Shown here in pieces: positions 43,752 through 52,448 of a stretch of DNA of 52,448 nucleotides. Below the pieces are notes generated by a model that had not been told where the DNA came from, searched no databases, and saw only the letters and a program-made list of their open reading frames with translations. This DNA comes from Ulvibacterium sp. GTDB lineage: Bacteria > Bacteroidota > Bacteroidia > Flavobacteriales > Flavobacteriaceae. Both the position numbers and the translations under genes were made by a program. Every line of letters starts with the position of its first letter. The first letter of the stretch is position 1. The stretch covers positions 1 through 52,448 of the forward strand of contig NZ_JANQOO010000008.1 in NCBI RefSeq assembly GCF_028285715.1, written 5' to 3'.

Positions 43752-44468
43752 ATGAACAAAAAGGTGGCAATACAAGATTTGGGATTTCAGGATTATAAAA
43801 AGACCTGGGAGTATCAGGAAACACTTTTTCAAGAAATCGTGGACCTAAAAATCAAAAATAGAAGACAAGGAACCACATTAAATACCCCCAATCATTTTTT
43901 GTTCGTTGAGCACCCCCATGTGTATACCTTGGGCAAGAGTGGGAACATCGATAATTTGCTGGTGGACGAAAAACAACTGGCTGAAAAAGGAGCCAAGTTC
44001 TACAGGATAAATCGGGGAGGTGACATCACCTATCACGGTCCCGGACAGATTGTGGGCTATCCCATCCTTGATTTGGACAACTTCTTTACCGATATTCATA
44101 AGTATCTTCGATTTTTGGAGGAAATGGTCATTTTAACCCTGGCCGAATACGGGCTAAAGGGGGAACGTTCCGAAGGGGAGACCGGGGTATGGTTGGATGT
44201 AGGTACTCCTTATGTTCGTAAAATCTGCGCCATGGGTGTTAGAGCCAGCCGATGGGTTACCATGCATGGTTTTGCATTGAATATAAACGCGGATCTAGGT
44301 TATTTTGACCATATGATTCCCTGTGGTATACAGGATAAGGCCGTTACTTCCTTAAATGTGGAATTGGGAAAAAGCGACGTGGATATGGAGCAGGTAAAAC
44401 CAAAATTGCTCAAGCATTTTGCGGCGCTCTTTGAAGCGGAATTAATCCAACAAAAAGCCAGGGTGTAA
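43752..44468 (+). CDS. lipB: Octanoyl-(acyl carrier protein):protein octanoyltransferase
   Basis: A 238-residue enzyme that moves octanoyl groups from acyl carrier protein to the lipoyl domains of 2-oxoacid dehydrogenases and the glycine cleavage H protein. The family blocks are EHPHVYTLGKSG (53-64), NRGGDITYHGPGQIVGYPI (87-105), the catalytic K157 in RKICAMGV and C191 in IPCGIQDKAVTSL. Length is standard. The promoter box is so close that the transcript may be leaderless. A hairpin overlaps its stop. Confidence 0.97.
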   Translation: MNKKVAIQDLGFQDYKKTWEYQETLFQEIVDLKIKNRRQGTTLNTPNHFLFVEHPHVYTLGKSGNIDNLLVDEKQLAEKGAKFYRINRGGDITYHGPGQIVGYPILDLDNFFTDIHKYLRFLEEMVILTLAEYGLKGERSEGETGVWLDVGTPYVRKICAMGVRASRWVTMHGFALNINADLGYFDHMIPCGIQDKAVTSLNVELGKSDVDMEQVKPKLLKHFAALFEAELIQQKARV

Positions 44469-44475
44469 GCCTGGC
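44457..44475. terminator. Bidirectional hairpin at the end of lipB
   Basis: GCCAGG (44457-44462) pairs with CCTGGC (44470-44475) across a loop that contains the lipB TAA. On the minus strand it is followed by TTTTTG and so can end the leftward TapB-like gene. On the plus strand the tail (CTTTC) is weaker. Confidence 0.65.
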
Positions 44476-44502
44476 CTTTCATCAAATCGATATTGTTTTC
44501 TT

Positions 44503-45198
44503 TTACTTGCTCAACTGCGTAAGTGCCATACTATTGGTGACGGCTCCATTTCTATCATAGGTTTCTTGTTTGACCATACCGATGTCTTCTGCCACCCATA
44601 ATCTGGATGGAAAGGTCTGGGTGGCGCCCATGGTCTTGGACTGGGTATCATTATAAAGCACATAACAATCGAAAGTGCCTGCAGGAGTGGTAACGTTTTC
44701 TTTTTTCTCCACTTTACGATTGATCATGTTCACCTCAATATTCATGCTCATACCGGCCATGCTGATGGCCATGGTTACGTTGGCATCATCCAAGCTTTGG
44801 CCTACGCTTAAGTTGTTCGGTAGCTCAATATCCGTACCGGTTATTTCATATTCCATATCCTTGAACTGACTGGTCATGGCCTCCGGTAGTAGGGAATTAT
44901 AGTCAATTTTAATCCCATTTCCGGTACAGGTATAGGTGTAATCCGAGGTAAAAACTTCCTTTCCCTTTTTATCGGCAAACTTCATGGACATCGTTGCACG
45001 CGTCTCACCTCCGGAATTGTCTACATTGGTAATCGTATAGTCGGTAACACCCTCGCTCTTCCCCTTTTTATTGTACATGGTATATTGAAACGTGGTTCCC
45101 TCAACTAGGGGATAGTATTTACTGCAGCTATCTTGGGATACCACCGTATATGTTCCAAACAGTAAAGCAAAGGTCAACCCTAATATGGTCTTTTTCAT
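44503..45198 (-). CDS. TapB family (DUF3108-like) secreted protein
   Basis: A 231-residue exported protein with a signal peptide ending near VVSQ (residue 22). It resembles the TapB/DUF3108-like group of Bacteroidota: YYPLVEGTTFQYTMYNKKGK near the start, then TTPAGTFDCYVLYND and WVAEDIGMVKQETYD near the end. The function is unknown, but the fold is probably a lipocalin-like beta barrel. It lies 19 bp downstream of the OmpA-protein gene, so the two are likely one operon. Confidence 0.8.
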   Translation of the reverse strand: MKKTILGLTFALLFGTYTVVSQDSCSKYYPLVEGTTFQYTMYNKKGKSEGVTDYTITNVDNSGGETRATMSMKFADKKGKEVFTSDYTYTCTGNGIKIDYNSLLPEAMTSQFKDMEYEITGTDIELPNNLSVGQSLDDANVTMAISMAGMSMNIEVNMINRKVEKKENVTTPAGTFDCYVLYNDTQSKTMGATQTFPSRLWVAEDIGMVKQETYDRNGAVTNSMALTQLSK

Positions 45199-45217
45199 AG
45201 CTAAGTAACGTAATAAA

Positions 45218-46549
45218 TTATTGCTTAATAAATTCTACCCTCCTATTTTGGGCCTTTCCGTCTACAGTGCCATTATCCCCTACGGGCTCGGTCTCACCTT
45301 TGCCTTCGGTCATTAAACGATCGGAAGAAACGTTATACACGGATACCAAGGCGCTTTTTACGGCGTCCGCCCTCTTTTTGGAAAGCTCCATATTGGAAGC
45401 ATCGTTACCATCGGCATCGGTATGCCCCACAATTTTGAGTTTCATGGCGGTCTCCTGCTGAAGGACTTGGGATATTTGCCGAATAACCCCCATGGATTGC
45501 GGTTTTAGATTGGCCGAACCCGATTCGAACAAAATTGCATTGGTCGATATTTTGCCCTCTGAGATTAACTTACGGCGTAGGTCCACACCCCCCTCGGCCA
45601 CTTTAAGGTTGGTAATAAAGACCCTTTCTTTCCCGTCCTTAAGATTGTTCACGTGAAATTTCACGGTATGTAACACAGCTCCAGCGGGTAACAGTCTGGG
45701 TACATCCAAATATTTCACCTCATTGATCCAGAGCCTGAAGCGCTGTTTGTTGGCGGCTATCGATACGTGTGGCATATCTAGGATTTCATCACGTAAATCA
45801 GCTTTGACCGTACTGCGTATTTCCCTTTTTCCATTGATTCTGTTTTCAACGGTAACCCCAATTGCGGCATACTGACAAAAGGGGATTTCGGCGAAACCAT
45901 AGTTTGTTCCCTCCTTAAATTTGTCGTCATCACTTAGGGTAATCCTAAGTTGGGAAGTTGAAGAGGTTTGTTTATCCAGGCCCACGGCACCTATATCAAA
46001 TTCAATAGTATATTCCTCCGGCAATTTTGGTACATCGGGCACATAATAAATGTTGTATCCTGACTTAAGTTCGAGCCATTTTTGGGGAGAATCGCCCATA
46101 GTGATAATTTCCCCTCCGGCATTGGTGTTCCACTTTGAGGGAAAATCCCCAATGAAGTCGTTTGCGAAATCATCAAAAAATAGCATTTTGTCCCCAGGGA
46201 CAAAATCGAACTTGCTATAAACGGTAATCGATTTTTCGGCGGTTTGCCCCATTCCTGGATTACCATCACTGGTACCACCAGAATTGGAACCCGAATTGGG
46301 TTCCGTACTTTGTGGTATGGGGCTTCCTCCCTGACCACTTCCCTTGGAACCTGGTTCTAGGATACTGTCCAATACCTGATCGGTTTTTTCCGTAGTCTCT
46401 TTGTCAACCCTTCGCTCTACGGCCCTTTCAGCCGCTCTCTCTGCGCGTTTACCAAGTTTTTTCAGAAATTGGGCATTTGCGGTTTGCGCAAACCCTAAAA
46501 AAAGGAAAAAGGTCGCTGCTATTTTGATGATTTTGCTTAATTTTTTCAT
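45218..46549 (-). CDS. OmpA family protein
   Basis: A 443-residue envelope protein. A signal peptide ends near ANAQ (residue 27). A basic coiled coil follows (RAERAAERAVERRVDK), then a linker rich in G, S and P (about 68-105). The beta-rich central domain runs from about 110 to 330. The C-terminal OmpA-like peptidoglycan-binding domain covers about 335-443, with ILFESGSANLKPQS, VGHTDADG and AQNRRVEF. It lacks an N-terminal OmpA barrel and so is probably a periplasmic or surface anchor to the cell wall. It is followed by the TapB-like gene. Confidence 0.9.
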   Translation of the reverse strand: MKKLSKIIKIAATFFLFLGFAQTANAQFLKKLGKRAERAAERAVERRVDKETTEKTDQVLDSILEPGSKGSGQGGSPIPQSTEPNSGSNSGGTSDGNPGMGQTAEKSITVYSKFDFVPGDKMLFFDDFANDFIGDFPSKWNTNAGGEIITMGDSPQKWLELKSGYNIYYVPDVPKLPEEYTIEFDIGAVGLDKQTSSTSQLRITLSDDDKFKEGTNYGFAEIPFCQYAAIGVTVENRINGKREIRSTVKADLRDEILDMPHVSIAANKQRFRLWINEVKYLDVPRLLPAGAVLHTVKFHVNNLKDGKERVFITNLKVAEGGVDLRRKLISEGKISTNAILFESGSANLKPQSMGVIRQISQVLQQETAMKLKIVGHTDADGNDASNMELSKKRADAVKSALVSVYNVSSDRLMTEGKGETEPVGDNGTVDGKAQNRRVEFIKQ

Positions 46550-46798
46550 AATTCTAGTACTAAATTGATGCCTTTTAAAAATACAAAATATCCTTCACCT
46601 TGGATGTGCGTTTATACTTACGGAGCATTTTTAGGTCTGGACTTTTCAGTACCGCATATCGTATTTTTAACGCTTCATTAAAATTGAGAAGATTCAGGGG
46701 ATTTTTTTGTGTTCATTTAAATTTAAAAACCATCCTTGTCCAAAGAGAAAGATATGTATGGTTGGTAGGAAATGCTGTATAAATGGGGATTGAAGTGA

Positions 46799-49261
46799 TC
46801 AATTCATACTGTACATGATAAAGGAATTGTCCTGGTCCTTTACGACAACTTCCAATCTCCGGTTATTGTCCACATCGCCTAAATCTATGGGAGAAGTACC
46901 TATAATCGGAAAATTGGGAATGGGCTTCGCGTTACTGTCAAAAAGATAAACCCTTTGGTTTTGAATATCGGTAAGGGTAACATATATCTTATCATAGATA
47001 TAAAAGATTTTTGGGGGCAGATATACACCCAGATCTAGTTCTACCTTGTTCCCCTTTATACTGAGTTCGTTGTTGTTTATGAGCGCAAGGGTTTTGTTGG
47101 TGGCATCCAGGCCGTGATCCTCATTTAGATTCAGATTGGCCTCGGTCGTCTTTCCCCTTTCATCAATTTGGTACAAAATCCCCTTTTTATCCGTGGCAAT
47201 AAACTTATTCTTGTACACATATATTTCGTTTTCCGAAAAATCTATCTTTTTATCCACCTTTACCCGGACCTTACCTACACGACTTAAAATCTTTAGACTG
47301 CCGTCGGAAAGCTTAAATGTCAAATAATCCTTTTTCCCTATTCTAAAATGCTTCGGAGCGTTGAGAACAGAATGTTCAGCTCTGGTATAGGTGAAGCCGG
47401 TTACGATGTCCCCTTTGTTGTTGTACATAAAGATTTTTTCGTTTTGCACCACCACAAATCGATAATCCTTATTTCCATCATAATCAAAGACCGCAAGGGG
47501 TCTCAAGTTTCCACCCTCAAATGATTTTACAAAAGGCCTAACCTCCTTTCCATTTCTATCCAAAATCAAAAATTGATTGTTGGTGGTAAAAGCAAGCTGT
47601 AGGCGACCATTCTTATAAATATCTACTTGATGCACCTGGCCTTGGATACGGCCATCCAATTTTTTGCTCCAAAGTGTCTGGCCGTTCCTCGAAATAAGAT
47701 GTAGGGTGTTGTCCTCATCTTGAACAACAATTTCCTTTGTTTTGGTATTATGATTGACAACAAATTGCGGATTTGTGGCAATTTCACTTTCCAGGTTTTT
47801 AGAAAACGACTTGGAAATGCGCCTATTGGATCTTTTGGGTGTTATATTACGTACAACGGCGTTCGTATGAAAAATGTCCTTATCGGCTACCACCTGCGCC
47901 GCATATACCGTGGATTGGAGCTTTGATTTGGCAAAATCCTGAACGAAGGTTTTCGAAAAATGAGTATCCAGCAGATTCTTTATGCCCTTGGAATCAGAGA
48001 TATATAAAACCGTGGATTCTGATGCAATATTTTCCACAGCTGTCTCATAGACGGGGGTGTCTCTAAAGGTGTTGTTGTTTTTATAACTTCGGATAACAGT
48101 TTGTAAAATTTCTTTTTCCCCTGCAAAAATGAAGGCGTTGTCTAGAACCGTGACATAATGTGCATCAAAATCCTTGACAAGTGGAGAAAGCAATTTTTCT
48201 AAAAAATCACTTTGGCCCAATTCCAGAATTTCGTTGCCTTGAAAATCAAGGGACCCTACCTGCATCTCTCCTAAAAATTCCGCAATGGTTTCGGACCCAA
48301 AAGTATTCAGCAGTACCGCTTTTTTGGAATTAAGATAGATAAGCCCAATTTCCTCTACCGTGGTAAATAAGGAATCCTCGGGTATGGAATATCCTAAATA
48401 TCCCTGTTTGTTCTTGGCAAACGTCCGGTAGTCATTAAATGTATAGGACAGAATGGCCTCGCTATTTTTTGGAGCAAAATTTTGAATAGTATTGACCAAG
48501 GGAGTAGTATTCCTAAAAAGGTCCAGGTAGTTTTGGGTCGAATCCCGAACCATACTCATTCCCCTTAAATTGATTTGATCTAATTGCAGGTCAATATCCA
48601 AGGCTAGCCAATCCGAAAAATTTGTTATATCAATTCCAGGATTGTCTTTCAAAATAGATTCAAGAAGCTCTGCGTTTTCATCCATATCCATAAAAAGGGA
48701 AGCAGGTTTTGTAACTCCCGAAGCTCTATACAGCCTTTGCAGTTCCTTGGGAATTTCGACCTTTCCAAAATTCTCCAATAAATCCTCCAATACTGCCTGT
48801 GATGAACTTATTGCTATTTTATCGTCCAAGCGAGATGCAAAAAATACAGTTCCATCTATAGTGTACCTATCTATCTCTTCCCTGCCTTGGGCAAAGCTCT
48901 CTACCGTCTTGTTTTTTATGCTGTCCAAGTGTATTACATTCGGACTAAAATCGGTGATGAAAGTATACCCCCATTCCTTATCAATGGATTCTGAAAAAGC
49001 AAGTAAACCCGAAGTTTGGGGTTGGACATAGTTGAGATTATCTACAATTTCGGCTATACCCTTGTAAGTCTTTGAAGACTCAAAACGTTTTAGGAAATCG
49101 TTGTTCTTAAGACTTTCCTTAAAGCTATCAAAAGAATTAATTTTGATGAGCAGCGACGGATTAACAGGAACAAGTTCCAAAAAGGACGAAGCGGTTTTAT
49201 TCTCTTTTTGGCAGCCGAAAATCAGAAAAAGAAAACCAAGGATAAGGATTTTGGACTTCAT
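46799..49261 (-). CDS. Large lipoprotein with DUF3352-like N-terminus and predicted propeller
   Basis: An 820-residue lipoprotein with signal ending in IFGC (residue 17). The N-terminal half (about 25-450) begins ASSFLELVPVNPSLLIKI and is similar in style to DUF3352 proteins, with alternating helices and strands. The C-terminal half (about 490-815) reads as a beta-propeller with repeated strand phrases such as LHLISRNGQTLWSKKL, FLILDRNGKEV and a final DNNRRLEVVVKDQDNSF. It may bind other envelope parts; no catalytic motif is seen. It starts 28 bp after rnhB, likely on the same transcript. Confidence 0.75.
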   Translation of the reverse strand: MKSKILILGFLFLIFGCQKENKTASSFLELVPVNPSLLIKINSFDSFKESLKNNDFLKRFESSKTYKGIAEIVDNLNYVQPQTSGLLAFSESIDKEWGYTFITDFSPNVIHLDSIKNKTVESFAQGREEIDRYTIDGTVFFASRLDDKIAISSSQAVLEDLLENFGKVEIPKELQRLYRASGVTKPASLFMDMDENAELLESILKDNPGIDITNFSDWLALDIDLQLDQINLRGMSMVRDSTQNYLDLFRNTTPLVNTIQNFAPKNSEAILSYTFNDYRTFAKNKQGYLGYSIPEDSLFTTVEEIGLIYLNSKKAVLLNTFGSETIAEFLGEMQVGSLDFQGNEILELGQSDFLEKLLSPLVKDFDAHYVTVLDNAFIFAGEKEILQTVIRSYKNNNTFRDTPVYETAVENIASESTVLYISDSKGIKNLLDTHFSKTFVQDFAKSKLQSTVYAAQVVADKDIFHTNAVVRNITPKRSNRRISKSFSKNLESEIATNPQFVVNHNTKTKEIVVQDEDNTLHLISRNGQTLWSKKLDGRIQGQVHQVDIYKNGRLQLAFTTNNQFLILDRNGKEVRPFVKSFEGGNLRPLAVFDYDGNKDYRFVVVQNEKIFMYNNKGDIVTGFTYTRAEHSVLNAPKHFRIGKKDYLTFKLSDGSLKILSRVGKVRVKVDKKIDFSENEIYVYKNKFIATDKKGILYQIDERGKTTEANLNLNEDHGLDATNKTLALINNNELSIKGNKVELDLGVYLPPKIFYIYDKIYVTLTDIQNQRVYLFDSNAKPIPNFPIIGTSPIDLGDVDNNRRLEVVVKDQDNSFIMYSMN

Positions 49262-49289
49262 GAAAATACTTTACCGTAAAAGTAAACTT

Positions 49290-49886
49290 TTAAAACTCTA
49301 AGGTCAATTGATCTGGTAATAACCTAAAACTTTTTCTGTGGTATTTCGTAGTGCCGTATTTAAGGATGGCTTGCCGATGTTCACGGGTCGGATAACCTTT
49401 GTTCTTTTTCCAGTTGTACATGGGAAATTCTTTATGCAACTTTTCCATATAGGCGTCCCTGTAGGTCTTGGCTAATATGGATGCCGCTGCAATGCTCATA
49501 TACTTGCTGTCTCCTTTTACGATGCTTTTGTGCGGAATATTTTTATAAGCCTTGAACCGATTCCCATCAACTATGATGAACTTTGGTGTAACTGGCAATG
49601 AATCAATGGCTTTGTGCATAGCCAAGATGGAAGCATTAAGAATATTGATTTCGTCAATTTTTTCGGGATATATGTGGGCCACACCATAGCAGATGCAACC
49701 CTTTTCCAAGATTGGCCTCAAAGTGTTTCGCTTACCATGTGAAAGCTGTTTGGAATCATTTAAAACGTCATTTTTGAAACCCTCTGGAAGAAGTATCGCG
49801 GCAGCGGTAACCGGACCGGCCAGACAACCCCTACCAGCTTCGTCGGTACCGATTTCATCAATGTCGTGGTAAAAGGGCTCTAACAA
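49290..49886 (-). CDS. rnhB: Ribonuclease HII
   Basis: A 198-residue endonuclease that removes ribonucleotides from DNA. The active-site residues are visible: D15 and E16 in [13 protein letters not shown], the aspartate in FIIVDGNRF (about 107) and the late [17 protein letters not shown] segment. The only suitable start is TTG at 49886, and no upstream ATG or GTG is in frame nearby. An AACCTTTG box lies 5-12 bp upstream. It is followed 28 bp later by the large lipoprotein gene. Confidence 0.95.
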   Translation of the reverse strand: MLEPFYHDIDEIGTDEAGRGCLAGPVTAAAILLPEGFKNDVLNDSKQLSHGKRNTLRPILEKGCICYGVAHIYPEKIDEINILNASILAMHKAIDSLPVTPKFIIVDGNRFKAYKNIPHKSIVKGDSKYMSIAAASILAKTYRDAYMEKLHKEFPMYNWKKNKGYPTREHRQAILKYGTTKYHRKSFRLLPDQLTLEF

Positions 49887-50014
49887 TGGACAAAGGTTTT
49901 GGTCAAGGTACTCTACAAGTATAGTAAATTTTAATGGAAAATTATTTGTGCCGACTTTAAGGTTATCCCGCGCAGACTGGGAAAACTTTCACATTTCATT
50001 ACGAACAAAAAAAT

Positions 50015-50022
50015 TAACTTTG
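50015..50022 (+). promoter_or_regulatory. -7 box upstream of the porin gene
   Basis: TAACTTTG matches TAnnTTTG and lies about 120 bp before the porin start. The leader would include the short open frame at 50053. Confidence 0.4.
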
Positions 50023-50052
50023 TCCGCGAAACTTGTTTTGATATACTGGTTC

Positions 50053-50121
50053 ATGCAGTTGCCAAAATGGTTCATTGTAGTAATCCCGGCTTATAACGGG
50101 ACCTGTTTAATGCTTCTTTGA
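50053..50121 (+). CDS. Short open frame in the porin leader
   Basis: A 22-residue frame from ATG 50053 to TGA 50119-50121, whose stop overlaps an ATG at 50121 in frame with the porin. Its sequence contains WFIVVIPAYNG, which looks like the start of a family-2 glycosyltransferase (VxIPxYN). It may be a leader peptide, a decayed gene start or chance. Only the frame and overlap are seen. Confidence 0.25.
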   Translation: MQLPKWFIVVIPAYNGTCLMLL

Positions 50122-50141
50122 TGGGGCAGTCATCGGATTTA

Positions 50142-52133
50142 ATGAAATATTTTCCACTCCTGTTCTTACTGTTTTTCGGACTCTCTTTCTATGGACAGGA
50201 AGATTCCATTCCGCCGCCCAAGGAACTGGATACTTCTCGTTTGGGGGAAAGGATGATAAAACCGGGAAACGAAAATATGGAAGCCCCTGTCCAGGAATTG
50301 ACCATTAAGGATTATAAGATAATTTCATACGCACGGGACACCACTTTTGTGGATACCACTTTGACCATACAAAAGGAATACCGCTATAATTATTTAAGAA
50401 AGGACGATTTTGAACTTATGCCTTTTTCCAATGTAGGCCAACCCTATAATAAATTGGGCGTCGATTTTGATCGTAGGAACCTATATCCTTTGTTGGGGGC
50501 GGAAGCGCTTCACTTTAATTATATGGAGATGGAGGACATTATGTATTATGATGTCCCTACTCCCATGACCGATCTCTTTTTCAAGACAACTTTTGAACAA
50601 GGCCAACTTTTGGATGCCATGCTAACCTTTAATACCTCCAGGAGACTCAATTTTTCCATTGCCTATAAAGGTTTTAGATCTTTGGGAAAGTATGCTTTTG
50701 ATCAGGCGGAGTCTGGAAACTTCAGGACGACTACCAATTACATCACTGAAAATGGACGATATAACTTACGGGCGCATATTGCTGCACAGGATATAGAGAC
50801 GGAGGAGAACGGGGGATTGCTGAACAGGGAACAATTTGAAACCGGTGGTGAGGACGATGAATTTAGGGATCGTTCTAGGATTGATGTCAGATTTACCGAT
50901 GCCAACAACAAGATATTGGGGAAACGTTATTTCTTGGATCATCAATATAAGTTGTTGAGAAGCAATCGAGACTCTTCAATGGTGGAAGCCACGTCTTTGA
51001 CCATTGGTCACAAATTCAATTATGAAACCAAGTATTACCAGTACATACAAACGGCCAATAATGATTACTTTGGGAATGCCTTTCTTTCCGATGTCAACGA
51101 TAAGGCCAATCTTAAGACCATGTTTAATGAATTTAGTGCGGAATTCTTCAATACAATTCTGGGGCGGCTTCAAGGGAATATTAGTCTGTACAATTACAAT
51201 TACTTCTTTAATAGTATCCTGATAAATGATACACAGCAAATTAATAATCAGTTAAAAGGAGAGGAAATCGCAGTTGGGGCCAAGTATGAAAAACAAATTG
51301 GAGGTTTTCAGGTAAAGGGAGATATGAAATACAACGTATCTGGAAGTTTGACCGGTAGTATTCTAGATGCCTCTGCCAGTTATCGGTTTAACGAAAATAA
51401 TAATCTAAGGGTTTCTATCCATTCCTCATCCAGGATGCCAAACTTCAATTTTTTGCTTTATCAAAGTGAATATGAGAATTACAACTGGCAGAATACCGCC
51501 ATATTTGAAAATCAAAGGGTGAATAACATTCAGGTTAATTTTAATTCTGGGTTTTGGGGCAATATAACGGCCAAGTACACCACTTTGGATAACTATACCT
51601 ACTTCACATCCGATTCGGGAACTCCGGTAGATGAAGGAATGGAATTAGGCAATATAAGGCCCTTTCAAGAAGGTAATAGCGTAAACCACTTGAAAATAAA
51701 ATATAACAAGGAATTTAGATTGGGAGGTTTTGCACTAAACAATACCGTGATGTACCAGAATGTTTCGCAAACTAATAGTGTGCTCAATGTTCCTCAGTTG
51801 GTAACGAGGAATACCTTGTATTTCTCTTCCGATGTGTTTAAAAAGGCCATGTACTTGCAGACGGGTATTACGTTTAAGTATTTCACGGCGTATAACATGG
51901 ATGGGTATAATCCGCTCCTTGGGGAATTCTATATTCAAAATACCGAAAGTTTTGGAGGATATCCACTACTGGATTTTTTCATCAATGCCCGGGTAAAGCA
52001 GACCAGGATATATCTCAAAGCCGAGCATTTTAACTCTTCTTTTGGAGGAAACTTTGATTTTTATTCGGCTCCAAACTATCCCTATCGGGACTTTGTAATT
52101 CGTTTTGGTTTGGTCTGGAATTTCTTTTCTTAG
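50142..52133 (+). CDS. Putative porin (outer-membrane beta-barrel)
   Basis: A 663-residue outer-membrane protein from the ATG at 50142, which begins a good signal peptide (MKYFPLLFLLFFGLSFYGQ). In-frame starts 21-24 bp upstream also exist. The sequence matches the Bacteroidota putative-porin family: a linker rich in E and P, then LRKDDFELMPFSNVGQPYN, many amphipathic strands with alternating aromatic residues, and a final strand ending in FGLVWNFFS. It should form a large barrel in the outer membrane; the solute is unknown. It is divergent from rnhB. Confidence 0.88.
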   Translation: MKYFPLLFLLFFGLSFYGQEDSIPPPKELDTSRLGERMIKPGNENMEAPVQELTIKDYKIISYARDTTFVDTTLTIQKEYRYNYLRKDDFELMPFSNVGQPYNKLGVDFDRRNLYPLLGAEALHFNYMEMEDIMYYDVPTPMTDLFFKTTFEQGQLLDAMLTFNTSRRLNFSIAYKGFRSLGKYAFDQAESGNFRTTTNYITENGRYNLRAHIAAQDIETEENGGLLNREQFETGGEDDEFRDRSRIDVRFTDANNKILGKRYFLDHQYKLLRSNRDSSMVEATSLTIGHKFNYETKYYQYIQTANNDYFGNAFLSDVNDKANLKTMFNEFSAEFFNTILGRLQGNISLYNYNYFFNSILINDTQQINNQLKGEEIAVGAKYEKQIGGFQVKGDMKYNVSGSLTGSILDASASYRFNENNNLRVSIHSSSRMPNFNFLLYQSEYENYNWQNTAIFENQRVNNIQVNFNSGFWGNITAKYTTLDNYTYFTSDSGTPVDEGMELGNIRPFQEGNSVNHLKIKYNKEFRLGGFALNNTVMYQNVSQTNSVLNVPQLVTRNTLYFSSDVFKKAMYLQTGITFKYFTAYNMDGYNPLLGEFYIQNTESFGGYPLLDFFINARVKQTRIYLKAEHFNSSFGGNFDFYSAPNYPYRDFVIRFGLVWNFFS

Positions 52134-52338
52134 AAGAATTTCTTCCAATTTCAATACTTTTTCCAGTATTGCCTTATACTATAACATGGGTATATAGGAT
52201 TTTCTTGAGTGTTATTTTTATCAATTTAGAAAGGTGGTAGTAGAGCGTTACATGCTTTAAACAGGTGCTTTTTGGGCATTTGCCCTAGACCTCATAAAAT
52301 GAATATTCCTAACCTTTTCAAAAAAAATTGCCTAGGGG
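52134..52338. other. Intergenic stretch before the right-end promoter
   Basis: No gene or strong regulatory site is seen in these 205 bp. A weak inverted repeat AATACT/AGTATT follows the porin stop and a short GGGCATTTGCCC palindrome lies near 52276, neither with a T-run. Confidence 0.3.
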
Positions 52339-52369
52339 TTGTACAAACAAAAAAACCGGTTTATATTTG
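52339..52369 (+). promoter_or_regulatory. Strong promoter at the right edge
   Basis: TTG (52339-52341) is separated by 20 bp from TATATTTG (52362-52369), an exact fit to the Bacteroidota promoter and the best in the window. No coding start follows within the remaining 79 bp. Confidence 0.75.
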
Positions 52370-52448
52370 CAGCCGCTTTGGGGGTAAGTCCCGGGGCTTT
52401 GATGAAGTTCATTAACATATTGTGGAGACGCGGAGCGAGGCCTTTGAT
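52370..52448 (+). other. Probable stable-RNA (rRNA) operon leader
   Basis: The untranslated stretch after the promoter contains GTTCATTAACATATTG (52408-52423). It resembles the boxA antitermination element of rRNA leaders (GCTCTTTAACA...). A GC-rich segment precedes it. The window ends before any rRNA or tRNA body, so this is inference. Confidence 0.45.

Noticed and set aside
46550-46798. Plus-strand frame of 60 residues between the OmpA gene and the large lipoprotein gene
   Set aside because: The residues show no domain or signal, and the region reads as an AT-rich spacer.

Overview
The window is a chromosomal stretch of a Bacteroidota bacterium, most likely a marine member of Flavobacteriaceae. 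Support comes from the promoter style (TAnnTTTG boxes with an upstream TTTG or TTG about 20 bp away), weak or absent Shine-Dalgarno sites, many lipoprotein signals, and families typical of this group (putative porin, GSCFA, DUF4230, DUF5522, TapB, DUF4136). No integrase, transposase, phage gene, CRISPR array or rRNA body is visible. The whole window looks like stable chromosome with dense, mostly single-copy genes.

Layout. At the left end (1-700) a leftward tRNA pair (initiator Met, then Arg-TCT) has its own promoter and terminators. A truncated copy of the initiator tRNA 5' end sits between promoter and gene. Next come an AGCS sodium:amino-acid symporter overlapping era, a choice-of-anchor-I lipoprotein, der, and a secreted calcineurin-like phosphoesterase. 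From 8.6 to 11.8 kb a leftward run holds an M23 peptidase, a MerR regulator, LemA and two TPM proteins, divergent from alaS. From 14.5 to 22.6 kb are accessory genes: a DUF6090-like membrane protein, an alpha/beta hydrolase lipoprotein, GSCFA, DUF4230, a Tat-signal DinB protein, a CE15-like esterase, an aromatic amino acid hydroxylase with a long C-terminal extension, a DUF4136 lipoprotein and a 52-residue DUF5522 protein. From 22.8 to 29 kb lie a small HExxH membrane protein, a PLP-dependent deaminase-like enzyme, a glucosaminidase/LysM lipoprotein, hemL, aqpZ and a PhoD-type phosphatase.

The most distinctive block is 29.8-39.0 kb. A secreted acidic protein built from three copies of a 30-residue motif lies next to a leftward cluster. 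That cluster encodes a 913-residue haem-c/DUF1549/DUF1553 protein, a DUF1501 protein, a secreted sugar-isomerase-like TIM barrel, a membrane cytochrome c with leucine-rich-like repeats, and an SLC13 anion transporter. This gene set is better known from Planctomycetota and Verrucomicrobiota. It is the best candidate here for an undercharacterised multi-gene system, probably for periplasmic oxidation or processing of a carbohydrate.

The right part (39.1-52.4 kb) holds lysS, an SGNH hydrolase, a thioredoxin-like protein, a membrane-anchored LuxR regulator with an exported sensor region, a Pmp3/YqaE peptide, lipB, a TapB-like protein, an OmpA protein, a large lipoprotein with a predicted propeller, rnhB and a putative porin. 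The window ends in a strong promoter followed by a boxA-like leader, which suggests a stable-RNA (probably rRNA) operon just beyond the edge.

Several start codons were moved inward from the longest open frame because a signal peptide, family N-terminus or promoter box decides the start (3067, 11929, 21648, 29480, 29827, 40840, 42269, 43426, 43524, 50142). Family assignments come from reading motifs, not from a database search.
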